Below are positions 25,197 to 33,630 of a stretch of 64,000 nt of DNA, piece by piece. Made by a program: the position numbers and the translations under genes. Source of the DNA: Halovenus aranensis (lineage in GTDB: Archaea > Halobacteriota > Halobacteria > Halobacteriales > Haloarculaceae). The DNA is taken from the NCBI RefSeq assembly GCF_900100385.1, contig NZ_FNFC01000002.1, positions 254,876 through 318,875 on the forward strand, in the 5' to 3' direction. The stretch's first letter is position 1. Every line of letters starts with the position of its first letter. The notes below the pieces were generated by a model. It searched no databases, was not told where the DNA came from, and was given only the letters and a program-made list of their open reading frames with translations.

Positions 25197-27685
25197 ATCC
25201 GGTCTGGCTGTTTCCGCCGCTTCTCGTAGCTGGGGCGCTGGGTGCCTACGTCGGCGAGAAACTCAGCCCACGCATCGAGCGTGGACTCAACCGGATTTCG
25301 CGGGTCCTGTTCGGGCGATTCGTGTCGGCTGACGAACAGCGAGAGAACCGCATCCAGTCGGCGTTTATCGAGACGAGCTACCGGACCTACGCGGCAAAGA
25401 CCTACCTCTACGTTGCCATTGGCCTCGTCGCCGGCAGTATCGCCGGTGCGTACGCGCTGGCTGGACTCTTGGCGGTACTCGATGCCATCGTCCAGATGCT
25501 TGCTGGATTGCCGCGGACAATTACCACCCCGCTGGGGATAACGCCGGATTGGGAACACGAGTTCGCGAGCCAGACGCGCTGGCTCATCCTGCTCGGTGGC
25601 GGCGCCGTCACCGGCCTACTCACAGCGACGCTCGCTTACCTCTTCAGATGGCAACTCCCCGCCAGCGACGCCGAGGTTCGACGCCGCGCAATCGACGAGG
25701 GCCTCCCCCGGACCACGGCGTTCATGTTCGCGCTCTCTCGTGGCGGGATGGAGTTTGCACAGATTCTCCAGATACTCACGGACAACCGCGAGGTATACGG
25801 TGAAACGGCTTCCGAGTTTTCGGTTACAGTCCGTGAGATGAACCTTTTCGGGACGGACATGATTTCGGCGATGCGGCGGATGTCCGAGCGGACGCCAAGC
25901 GAGCAGTTCAAGACCTTCTCTGAGAACCTGAGCAGCGTCCTCCAGAGCGGCCGAGAACTGCCGGGCTTTCTCGAAGAACAGTACGAGCGCTTCCGCGAGG
26001 ACGCCGAGGAGCGTCAAGAAGAGATTCTCGACGTACTCGCCACAATTGCCGAGGGGTACGTCACCGTGCTCGTCGCAGGGGTATTGTTCCTCATCACGAT
26101 TTTGCTCGTCTTCGGGCTGACGACGACCGACACGCTGTGGATTCTGCAGATGATGGTCTACCTGCTTGTCCCGCTTGCCAACGCAGGCTTCGCGGTGTTC
26201 CTCCAGCAGAAACTCGACCAGCTGGGCGTGGCGAGACGCAGCGGCGGCTCCGTGCTAGACCGACTGTCGACCTCGACACCGATTGCGCCCGAACCGGCCC
26301 GGGCCGTCCGACAGCCAGACGGCGGCGTCACCGAGGCGCGCGACTTCGACAACCGTCGGATGCTCGACCTGTACGACCGCGTTCGTGGCCTGAAATCGAC
26401 GCTCGGTAGCCCGCTCCGGGTCTTCTTGCGGAGCCCGGCCAAACTGCTCTGGCTGACGGTCCCGATTGCCCTGCTCGCGTTTTTCCTCCGGCTGCCGACG
26501 GCACTTCAGGGCGATGGCGTCGCTATCCGCGTGCTCGACGACCTCGTCGTCCAGTCTGTGCTGTTCGTTCTGGCGACGTACGCGGTCGTCAGAGAGGTGT
26601 ACAAACGCCGTATCGACCGCATCGAGGCCGCGACGCCGGAGATGCTCGAACGGCTTGCCAGCCTCAACGAGGCCGGGATGTCTGTTGTCGAAGGATTCGA
26701 TCGCGTTAGAGGGAGCGACCTCGGCGTTCTGACGCCCGAAATCGAACGAATCTGGCGAGATGTCGAGTACGGCGCGAATATCGACGATGCGCTCATCCGG
26801 TTCGGACGACGGATTCGGACGACGGCAATCACCCGGGTTGTCACCCTGCTAACCAACGCGATGCGGGCGAGCGGCGAGATGGGACCGGTGCTCCGTATCG
26901 CCTCTGAACAGGCCCGCGCCGAGGTGAAACTGCGCCGTCAGCGCCGCCAGCAGATGTTCACCTATCTGGTCGTCATCTACGTCTCGTTTGCCGTCTTCCT
27001 GGTTATCATCCTGGCTGTCAACGAGGTGCTCGTCCCGAGCCTGCCCGACAACGTCGCACTCCCCGAGGGCGACCAGCTTAACCGACTCGGTGCCAGCCCC
27101 GACGCATTCGCACGCTTTGGCGAGGTGGACAAGGCGGCCTATACGCTCGTGTTCTTCCACGCCGCAATCGTTCAGGCCGTCGCCGCAGGGTTCATCGCCG
27201 GCCAGCTCGGCGAGGGGTCACTTCGTGACGGCGTGAAACACGCGGCTATCATGCTGGGTATCGCCTACGTGGCGGTCATCCTCCTCACGTCACCGGTCGC
27301 CTCCATCTCGGCGCTCGATACGACCAGCGACGGCGAGTCGGTGTTTCTCGACTCCGCATCGCTCTCTGAGGGTGGCTATATCGCCATCTATGGGGGTGAC
27401 AGCCTCAACGGCGACGAGGTCGAGTTACTCGGCTACACGGAGTATCTCCCGCCAGGGAGCCACAGCGACGTATTCGTACCCTTACAGGAGGGGTCCATCA
27501 CGAGCGACCAGTCCGTACTGGTTGTTGCCCACCGAGACACCAACGGTAACGAGCGCTTCGACTTCGCACTGCCGTACAAGTCGGGACAGAGCCAAGCTGA
27601 TGGTCCGTATCAGGGCCTTTCAGACCGTAGCACACCCGGCGTTGAGGTCGATGTGACTTACATCGGCGGCTCGGACGATGACTGA
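25193..27685 (+). CDS. Type II secretion system F-like membrane protein (PilC) with extracellular DUF7282-like tail
   Basis: The 830-residue protein has two T2SF domains, in the N-terminal half (about residues 150-330) and in the middle (about 480-640), with several membrane helices in between (LRAVFLRSP... to AKLLWLTVPIALLAFFLRL). It is the platform component for pilin polymerisation, partner of the upstream ATPase. From about residue 706 a non-membrane C-terminal domain of 120 residues follows the last helix. It has a strand pattern and a motif (HRDTNGNERFDFALPYKSG) like the DUF7282 domains of haloarchaeal surface proteins, so it probably faces outside. Such a tail is not part of the classical PilC/FlaJ architecture. 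Confidence 0.88.
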   Translation: MNPVWLFPPLLVAGALGAYVGEKLSPRIERGLNRISRVLFGRFVSADEQRENRIQSAFIETSYRTYAAKTYLYVAIGLVAGSIAGAYALAGLLAVLDAIVQMLAGLPRTITTPLGITPDWEHEFASQTRWLILLGGGAVTGLLTATLAYLFRWQLPASDAEVRRRAIDEGLPRTTAFMFALSRGGMEFAQILQILTDNREVYGETASEFSVTVREMNLFGTDMISAMRRMSERTPSEQFKTFSENLSSVLQSGRELPGFLEEQYERFREDAEERQEEILDVLATIAEGYVTVLVAGVLFLITILLVFGLTTTDTLWILQMMVYLLVPLANAGFAVFLQQKLDQLGVARRSGGSVLDRLSTSTPIAPEPARAVRQPDGGVTEARDFDNRRMLDLYDRVRGLKSTLGSPLRVFLRSPAKLLWLTVPIALLAFFLRLPTALQGDGVAIRVLDDLVVQSVLFVLATYAVVREVYKRRIDRIEAATPEMLERLASLNEAGMSVVEGFDRVRGSDLGVLTPEIERIWRDVEYGANIDDALIRFGRRIRTTAITRVVTLLTNAMRASGEMGPVLRIASEQARAEVKLRRQRRQQMFTYLVVIYVSFAVFLVIILAVNEVLVPSLPDNVALPEGDQLNRLGASPDAFARFGEVDKAAYTLVFFHAAIVQAVAAGFIAGQLGEGSLRDGVKHAAIMLGIAYVAVILLTSPVASISALDTTSDGESVFLDSASLSEGGYIAIYGGDSLNGDEVELLGYTEYLPPGSHSDVFVPLQEGSITSDQSVLVVAHRDTNGNERFDFALPYKSGQSQADGPYQGLSDRSTPGVEVDVTYIGGSDDD

Positions 27686-27738
27686 CCTGGGTGAAACGAA
27701 CCGGTAGATTTGGGTGTCCGCAGTCCTCACCCCCGGAT

Positions 27739-27999
27739 ATGAGTGCTGACAACGGCCCCACCGTGACCTACCGCGAAGTCGACGGCGAACGGCTGCTGAC
27801 GTTCAGCAGCGACGGCCGCGAGGCGACTGTTGCACAGAATATCGAAGGATACGCCATGCTCAAAGTTCGCGACGACGCCGGCGACGAACGAGAGCGGTAC
27901 TACGGGTTCGATATGGCACTCGACCACGCCGCCGAGTTACTCGGCGTCTCCGCACACGACCTGCCTGTTCCCGAGGAAGCCGACGACATGGGAATGTAG
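27739..27999 (+). CDS. Conserved haloarchaeal small protein (DUF7111-like)
   Basis: The 86-residue acidic protein has the strands TYREVDGERLLTFSSDGREA and VAQNIEGYAMLKVRDD, a short loop RYYGFDMALDHAAELL, and the ending PVPEEADDMGM. This sequence pattern is one I associate with a haloarchaea-specific uncharacterised family (DUF7111, recalled, not verified). No function is known. The ATG at 27739 is taken; the frame is open 16 codons upstream, but that part is not protein-like. It is convergent with the next gene, the stops being adjacent. Confidence 0.65.
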   Translation: MSADNGPTVTYREVDGERLLTFSSDGREATVAQNIEGYAMLKVRDDAGDERERYYGFDMALDHAAELLGVSAHDLPVPEEADDMGM

Positions 28000-28173
28000 T
28001 CACTCAAGACGGCGCTCGAAGACCAGACCGACTGTCGTGCCGTCGCGTTCGAGCGTTTCGCTGAGCCGCCAGCCTTCGCTCGCGTGCTCGTTGATGACTG
28101 ACTCGATGTTGTTCATCTTGTTGCTCCGGGTCTCTGTCGCGTGTGTCGTGTAGACGAACTCCTGGTCTGCCAT
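28000..28173 (-). CDS. DUF4177-like small protein
   Basis: The 57-residue protein (MADQEFVYTTHATE, then NNIESVINEHASEGWRLSET, ending LVFERRL) has the pattern of DUF4177: a strand, a helix ending in the typical GW-L motif, and a final strand. Members are small, of unknown function. The chosen ATG is six codons inside the longest frame. Its stop abuts the stop of the preceding convergent gene, and its start faces the divergent MgtE-like gene. Confidence 0.7.
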   Translation of the reverse strand: MADQEFVYTTHATETRSNKMNNIESVINEHASEGWRLSETLERDGTTVGLVFERRLE

Positions 28174-28246
28174 ACCGAACCGACGGCCCACTGACGGATA
28201 ACCTCTGGCCCGGTAGCTTTAACAGCGAACTCACCGACACCCAGAT

Positions 28247-28819
28247 ATGGAGACGCGGGCGGAGTTCTGGCGAATCTATCGGGAGTCCCTTCCTGTGCTG
28301 TCGATTGCACTTCTTGGTGGGCTGTTCTCGGGGCTCGTCTTCGATGGGCTGGTCGGGGCCGCCGACCGGTTCCCTGGGCTCCTCGTGATGGTTCCGGTCT
28401 TTCTTGCTACTCGCGGCAACGTCTACGGGGCACTCGGTGGTCGCGTCGCCAGTGGCCTCCACCAGGGGCTTGTCACCCCTGCCTTCGAGCGCGATGACCG
28501 GCTTACAAACGCCGTCATCGCCGCATTCGTCAACGGAATCGGCCTCTCTATCGTCATCGGTATCGCCACTTGGACCGCACTCCTGTTGCTCGGGTGGGAA
28601 CACGCGCACCTGATAGAGTTCGTCTTCATCATGTTTATGGCCGCACTGCTGAGTTCCGGAGTGATGGTTTTCGGCCTCCTCGCGCTGTTGTTTGCGGGCT
28701 TCAAACGCGGGTACGACCCCGATAATCTCGTCGGGCCAATCGTTACGACTCTCGGCGATGTCTTCGGTATGTTCTTTCTGTTTTTCTCGGTCTGGCTCGC
28801 GGGTGTGGTGATACCGTGA
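28247..28819 (+). CDS. MgtE-like divalent cation transporter, first half
   Basis: The 190-residue protein is an MgtE/SLC41 integral membrane domain with about five helices. It includes the conserved VPVFLATRGNVYGALGGRVASGL and a second-half GPIVTTLGDVFGMFFLFF. It lacks the N-terminal and CBS domains of bacterial MgtE. The next gene encodes a second such domain 25 bases downstream, so the two probably form a heterodimeric Mg2+ (or related cation) channel. A TATA-like GCTTTAAC lies 28 bases before the ATG. Confidence 0.85.
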   Translation: METRAEFWRIYRESLPVLSIALLGGLFSGLVFDGLVGAADRFPGLLVMVPVFLATRGNVYGALGGRVASGLHQGLVTPAFERDDRLTNAVIAAFVNGIGLSIVIGIATWTALLLLGWEHAHLIEFVFIMFMAALLSSGVMVFGLLALLFAGFKRGYDPDNLVGPIVTTLGDVFGMFFLFFSVWLAGVVIP

Positions 28820-28844
28820 CCCTCGCCACAGAGGTGTGGGCCCG

Positions 28845-29411
28845 ATGAGCGCATCCGGGGGAAGCTGGCACTGGCAGACAATCGTCAGGAACATGTTTCC
28901 GATGTTGTTGGTGCTCGTCGTCATCGTTCTCTTTGCAGGCATCCGACTCGAAGAGGCCGAGGCACTGCTCGATGCATACCCGATTCTCTCGGTGATGATT
29001 CCGACGATGGTCGCGATGGGCGGCAACCTCGGAGCTATCCTGAGTGCGCGGCTCACCACCCGGTTTCACCTCGGAACGACGACGCTCGACCCCCGAGACC
29101 GTGTGTTGTGGGCGAACGTGTTGGCAATCCTCGCGCTCGCGGCGACGCTGTTTACCGCACTCGCCGCGGGAGCCGCCGTTCTCGGGCTGTTTATCGACTC
29201 TCAGGCCGCTATTCCACAGCTATTTCTGATTTCGCTCCTCAGTGGCCTCCCGCTCGCGCTCATTGCTATCGGCTTCAGTTTCGCAACCACCTACGCCTCT
29301 TACCGGCTGGGCATCGACCCAGACGACACGACCATCCCCATCGTGACGAACGTCGTCGACGTGTTCGGGATGGTTATCTTTTTGGGAATATCAAGGCTCG
29401 TCCTGACTTAG
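28845..29411 (+). CDS. MgtE-like divalent cation transporter, second half
   Basis: The 188-residue protein is a second MgtE-type membrane domain. It has IPTMVAMGGNLGAILSARLTTRFHLGTT in the first half and IPIVTNVVDVFGMVIFLG near the end, each matching a motif of its upstream neighbour. Together they give the two-domain arrangement found fused in SLC41 proteins. The ATG at 28845 is preferred over a GTG three codons earlier. Its stop overlaps the convergent small gene by 3-4 bases. Confidence 0.85.
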   Translation: MSASGGSWHWQTIVRNMFPMLLVLVVIVLFAGIRLEEAEALLDAYPILSVMIPTMVAMGGNLGAILSARLTTRFHLGTTTLDPRDRVLWANVLAILALAATLFTALAAGAAVLGLFIDSQAAIPQLFLISLLSGLPLALIAIGFSFATTYASYRLGIDPDDTTIPIVTNVVDVFGMVIFLGISRLVLT

Positions 29412-29605
29412 CCAGGGAGGACTTCGAGAATACTCCAGGGTGCCGGAAGCACGCCGATGAACGTCAGCACCGCGGCCGGGAACCAGTAGGCAGCGACGAA
29501 GGTGAGCGGTAGTTCGTCAGTCACCTGCTGGTGCGTAGCCAGGAGGACAAAGGGCACGAGGAGAACGGCCCAGACGGCGATAGATTGCTGTAGCTCACTA
29601 ACCAT
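29408..29605 (-). CDS. Small two-helix membrane protein
   Basis: The 65-residue protein has two hydrophobic segments (about residues 8-27 and 33-55: AVWAVLLVPFVLLA and FVAAYWFPAAVLTFIGVL) and no charged catalytic motif. It is convergent with the second MgtE-like gene. It lies 60 bases after the PhoU-RCK_C gene on the same strand, so it could be part of that transcript. Function is unknown. The ATG at 29605 is ten codons inside the longest frame. Confidence 0.65.
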   Translation of the reverse strand: MVSELQQSIAVWAVLLVPFVLLATHQQVTDELPLTFVAAYWFPAAVLTFIGVLPAPWSILEVLPG

Positions 29606-29665
29606 ACACACTGGTATCTGGCGCGACGAAATCAATGTCCCGACATCTGGTCGGCTCGCTGTCTG

Positions 29666-30871
29666 TCACTGTCGGGCGGTCGACACCAGCTGCTCTGTTG
29701 CGTTCCACGTTCCGCGAGCGATGAGTCTGTCTCCGGCGTCGACCCTGTCTCCGCCATCGGGGTAAAACACCCACTCGTCGTTCGAGCGACGGATAGCGAT
29801 AACCGATATACCCGGGTTGGCCTCGAGAACGTCCTCGACGCTCCCGCCAGCGAGAACACTCTTCGGTTCGACTGCCACCCGTCGGACGGCTACTTCGCTC
29901 TCGCGGACCGACTCGGTGATGACCGGATGCGTCTCGATATCCCTGAGGATGCCTTCGGTGATTTCGAGCGCGGCGTCGCTTATCAGTTCGGTGCTGTTTG
30001 CCAAAGCGAGGAGTCCGCGAAGCCGGACTGGCTGTTCGACCTCGCTTGCGGCCTGGAGAATCCACGCCTCCAGACGCGACTGAAGGCTGTCGACTTCGAC
30101 CTCTAAGGCGTGGACCTCCTCCGCCAGGTCGCTGTCGTCGAGCAGGACACTCGCGTACGCGAGGTCGACGGAGAGCTCGCTGACGTTTTTCATCAACACG
30201 ATAGTGTCGACTGCCCGTGTCAGGTCGGTGATGTCGGCGTCGCGTTCCTCGGGCTGTTCGTAGGGCGTTCCGGTCACCGTCTCGTACACCGTCGAGAGGT
30301 TACGTTCACCACCCCGAAGCAACAGTACGTCGCCCACCTCGAGCCGAGTCTCCTGGTCCGGCGTGAGCACCCACTCTTGGTCGTCGTGGAGCCCGATAAC
30401 TCGCACGCCGGTCTCGGTTTCGAGGTCGATTTCGCCGAGCGTGTTCCCTACGTACGGTGAGTCCTCGCCGACCGTTGCCCGAGCGAGTACTTCCATCGCG
30501 TCGGGCAGCGCCGCGCGTATCGACCCGGGCAGTTCCTCGTCGCCGAGGACGACCGTCGCGATATCGCCGGCCGCCTCACTGATTTTCTCGGCGGCACCGA
30601 TGATGCCAAGGACAGGCGCGAGCTGTTTGGAATCTGTCGTCGTGCGCGCGGCCATCAGCGTGTTCATCCGAGCTTGCATCTGGAGGACGTCCATGCGCGA
30701 CTCCAGTTCGAGGACCTCCGTCGCCAGCGCGTCGCTGTTGTGTAACAGCGCCGAGTACGCCAGGTCGACCATCAACTCAGACACGTCTTTCATCGAGACC
30801 AGTAGCCGTTTGACCCCGACGGGCTCGTACTCGACTGCCTCCGACCCGTCATCGCCGTCGCCTGAGACCAT
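29666..30871 (-). CDS. Tandem PhoU-RCK_C (TrkA-C) regulatory protein
   Basis: The 401-residue protein is an internal duplication. A PhoU-like helical domain (about 20-110) and an RCK_C/TrkA-C domain (about 120-205) are followed by a second PhoU (218-310) and a second RCK_C (315-400). The repeats are visible in the paired motifs MKDVSELMVDLAYSALLHNS and MKNVSELSVDLAYASVLLDD. RCK_C domains bind small ligands (such as c-di-AMP or nucleotides) and gate ion transport, and PhoU-like domains bind metal. It is a soluble regulator, probably of the cation transporter next to it. Confidence 0.85.
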   Translation of the reverse strand: MVSGDGDDGSEAVEYEPVGVKRLLVSMKDVSELMVDLAYSALLHNSDALATEVLELESRMDVLQMQARMNTLMAARTTTDSKQLAPVLGIIGAAEKISEAAGDIATVVLGDEELPGSIRAALPDAMEVLARATVGEDSPYVGNTLGEIDLETETGVRVIGLHDDQEWVLTPDQETRLEVGDVLLLRGGERNLSTVYETVTGTPYEQPEERDADITDLTRAVDTIVLMKNVSELSVDLAYASVLLDDSDLAEEVHALEVEVDSLQSRLEAWILQAASEVEQPVRLRGLLALANSTELISDAALEITEGILRDIETHPVITESVRESEVAVRRVAVEPKSVLAGGSVEDVLEANPGISVIAIRRSNDEWVFYPDGGDRVDAGDRLIARGTWNATEQLVSTARQ

Positions 30872-30995
30872 AGGTCACTGTTCTCCCGACACCGGTTTTA
30901 CTCTATCGCCGGTTTCTATCACTGTCGACGATACCGTCCAGACCTGTTATCTGGCGTATAGACGGTTTTATTTCTATCGCGTGTGGAAGCCAACT

Positions 30996-32021
30996 ATGCT
31001 CCCCGACGGCCACGACGGGCGCGCTGCCTCTCCGATTATCGGTAACATTCTGCTGGTCGCAGTGGTGTTGGTCGTTGGCAGTATCGTCGCTGTAGTGGGG
31101 CTCGGCCTGCTCGAGGGGTACGGGACACCGACCGCCGACGCCTCCTTCGAAATCGAGCAGTCTCCGGCTGGTCTCGTTCTCCAGCCCAGGGCACTCGGGA
31201 CAGATGTCGTCGTCAAACTCGACGGGCGAGAAATCGAGCGCATCGCCTCGGACGACGCCGGAGAGACAATCCTGCTCCCGACTGCTCCCGGCAGTGAGAT
31301 TGTCGTCGTCTCACAGGACGAGGACAGCTCCGTGTTACTGCAAGAGGAAATCGACAGCCGCGACGAGCTTGGTGATTTCACCGCCTACTACACCTTCGAG
31401 CCGGGCGAAAACCCGGATGTCCTCGCCGACCGCTCCGGGAACGGTAACACAGGTACACTCGAAGACGACGGCGGCGGAGACGGCCCGCAGTGGGGCGGCT
31501 GTGGCCTCCAGTTCGACGGCGAAAACGACTACGTCGACATCAGCGACATCAGCGCGCCCGAGGACGTGACGGAGTTTACTGTCGCCATCACGTACACACA
31601 GACCGGCAATACCGGCGACGGCGCTGTCAATCAGTTGGTCGAACACCAGTTCGGGAGCGGTGAGGAGTGGTTTTTCGAGACCAGCGGCGGCGCAATCGGT
31701 GAGAGCTATACCGATAGCTACTCGATCGACTACGCCGTCGAATACCCGAACCAGGTCGTCGCCTCTGATGGCGTGTCGATCAACACCACACACGTGGTCG
31801 TCGGTACATACGACGGGAACAGCTACGACCTCTATGTCGACGGTAATCGGGTCGGTGGTGGTACGCATGCCGAGGCCGTCGGGATGGGCGATATGCGCCT
31901 CGGCCGTGACTTCGAGAGTGCGAGCCAGTATCTGGATGGCGAACTCTGTGAACTCCGCCTCTATTACACGGCATTCGACGAGTCACAGGTCAAGCGAATC
32001 ACCACGGCGATGGAGCCGTGA
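30996..32021 (+). CDS. Pilin-like (DUF1628-type) protein with C-terminal LamG domain
   Basis: The first 35 residues are the archaeal pilin N-domain: a short charged start, then RAASPIIGNILLVAVVLVVG as the hydrophobic helix, with prepilin-peptidase-like cleavage possible before it. Residues about 130-341 form a LamG/concanavalin-like domain (FTAYYTFEPGENPDVLADRS at its start, WGGCGLQFDGENDYV, then YDLYVDGNRVGGGTHAEAVG). This would be a filament or surface subunit able to bind sugar. A TATA box (GGTTTTATT) lies about 29 bases before the ATG, which is well inside a longer frame that overlaps the opposite-strand gene. Confidence 0.85.
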   Translation: MLPDGHDGRAASPIIGNILLVAVVLVVGSIVAVVGLGLLEGYGTPTADASFEIEQSPAGLVLQPRALGTDVVVKLDGREIERIASDDAGETILLPTAPGSEIVVVSQDEDSSVLLQEEIDSRDELGDFTAYYTFEPGENPDVLADRSGNGNTGTLEDDGGGDGPQWGGCGLQFDGENDYVDISDISAPEDVTEFTVAITYTQTGNTGDGAVNQLVEHQFGSGEEWFFETSGGAIGESYTDSYSIDYAVEYPNQVVASDGVSINTTHVVVGTYDGNSYDLYVDGNRVGGGTHAEAVGMGDMRLGRDFESASQYLDGELCELRLYYTAFDESQVKRITTAMEP

Positions 32022-32132
32022 CTCACCGTCTGGCCCACCGAAACGCTGACAGCTGCCAGAACATACAGCTTCCCGGGGCTCTGTGGGGATGTATTCGAAA
32101 AAGCCAAACGGGAACCTGCCGAATGTGCAGCT

Positions 32133-32552
32133 ATGAGCGCAGACCAAGAACAGCGGACGATACGGTGTCTGGTAGCCAAAGTTGGCCTGGACGGCCACGA
32201 CCGTGGCGCACACGTCATCTCGCGGGCGTTCAGGGACGCAGGGTTCGAGGTCATCTACTCGGGGCTGCACCGTGCCCCCGAGGAAATCGTACAGGCAACG
32301 GTCCAGGAGGACGTTGACGTTCTCGGCATCTCCATTCTGTCGGGTGCCCACGACACACTCGTTCCCGAAATTATCGATGGACTCGAAGAGTACGACGCCT
32401 TCGAGGACACGCTCATCCTCGTGGGCGGTATCATCCCCGACGACGACGAGGCCGAACTCAAAGAGCTCGGGGTCTCCGAGGTGTTCGGACCCGGGGCATC
32501 GATGGAGCAGATGGTCGAGTACGTGCGAGAGAACGTGCCCGAGAAAGAATGA
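32133..32552 (+). CDS. Methylmalonyl-CoA mutase, small (B12-binding) subunit
   Basis: The 139-residue protein is a stand-alone cobalamin-binding domain with DGHDRGAHV (the base-off DxHxxG motif), SILSGAHD and VGGIIPDDD, and FGPGASMEQ at the end. In haloarchaea this subunit pairs with a separate large mutase subunit to convert succinyl-CoA and methylmalonyl-CoA; the large-subunit gene is not in this window. The stop overlaps the start of the next gene (meaB) by 4 bases, so the pair is co-translated. Confidence 0.92.
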   Translation: MSADQEQRTIRCLVAKVGLDGHDRGAHVISRAFRDAGFEVIYSGLHRAPEEIVQATVQEDVDVLGISILSGAHDTLVPEIIDGLEEYDAFEDTLILVGGIIPDDDEAELKELGVSEVFGPGASMEQMVEYVRENVPEKE

Positions 32553-33589
32553 GCGACCTCATCGACGAGTTGCTGGCGGGCAAACACCGTGCGCTCGCCC
32601 GCGTCATCACGAAAATCGAGGACCGTCGCAGCGGCCACCGTGACCTCGTATCACAGCTCCATCAGCACACCGGCAACGCCGACGTTATCGGCGTCACCGG
32701 CTCGCCCGGCTCGGGAAAATCGACGCTGGTCGACAAGATGGCCGCAACCTACCGCGACCGCGGACTGACCGTCGGCGTCATCGCAATCGACCCCTCCTCA
32801 CCGTTTACCGGCGGGGCGGTGCTCGGCGACCGCATCCGGATGGGGTCGAACATCGGTGACATGGACGTGTTCTTCCGGTCGATGTCTGCCCGTGGCTCAC
32901 TCGGCGGGCTCTCGACGGCGACGACAGACGCTGTCAAGGCACTGGACGCCTTCGGCAAGGACAAAATCATCATCGAGACCGTCGGTGCGGGCCAAAACGA
33001 GATAGATATCGTCAAGACCGCAGATACGGTGATGGTGTTGGTTCCGCCCGGCAGCGGTGACGACGTGCAAATGCTCAAAGCCGGCATCCTCGAAATTGGG
33101 GATATCTTCGTCGTCAACAAGGCCGACCTCGACGGGGCGAACCGGACCGTCCAGGAACTGCGCGAGATGCTCGATTACAGCGACGGCGCGATTCTTCAGT
33201 CGAGTGGCCATCACGGCGCGGGGTCGATGGAAGGCACCGACGGCCTCCAGATAGAAGCCGAGTCAGAGGGCTGGGACCCCGAAATCATCGAGACGATTGC
33301 CCAGCGCGGTGAGGGCGTCGACGAGGTACTCGACACCCTCGACAGCCACGCCACGTATCTCGACGACTCGGGCGAGCGCGAGCGCCAGGCACGGACCCGG
33401 TACGCTGAAGAGATTCGGACGCTCGTCCGCGAAGATGTCAACGACTTGATGGCAGAAGAGCTCGACCACCGCGGCGGGATGGACGCGTACCTCGACGACG
33501 TGGTTACACGCGAGACAGACCCTTACACCGTCGCCGACGAGTTGGTCGGCCCGCTGGCCGACTGTGTTCGTGACCGACGCAAAGAGTAG
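32549..33589 (+). CDS. meaB: Methylmalonyl-CoA mutase-associated GTPase MeaB
   Basis: The 346-residue GTPase of the ArgK/MeaB family has a Walker A motif [12 protein letters not shown] (residues about 48-59), [36 protein letters not shown] and NKADL. It protects and reactivates methylmalonyl-CoA mutase by loading and checking its cobalamin. The 4-base overlap with the B12 subunit fits this role. The annotation ArgK/LAO transporter for this family is outdated. Confidence 0.93.
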   Translation: MSDLIDELLAGKHRALARVITKIEDRRSGHRDLVSQLHQHTGNADVIGVTGSPGSGKSTLVDKMAATYRDRGLTVGVIAIDPSSPFTGGAVLGDRIRMGSNIGDMDVFFRSMSARGSLGGLSTATTDAVKALDAFGKDKIIIETVGAGQNEIDIVKTADTVMVLVPPGSGDDVQMLKAGILEIGDIFVVNKADLDGANRTVQELREMLDYSDGAILQSSGHHGAGSMEGTDGLQIEAESEGWDPEIIETIAQRGEGVDEVLDTLDSHATYLDDSGERERQARTRYAEEIRTLVREDVNDLMAEELDHRGGMDAYLDDVVTRETDPYTVADELVGPLADCVRDRRKE

Positions 33590-33630
33590 AGACCACAGCA
33601 GATAAGCGCGCGGCCGTTCTTGATACAGGT

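Noticed and set aside
30363..30995. Long 5' extension of the pilin-LamG frame
   Set aside because: It lies antisense to the PhoU-RCK_C gene and is Ser/Arg-rich; the pilin signature defines the ATG at 30996.
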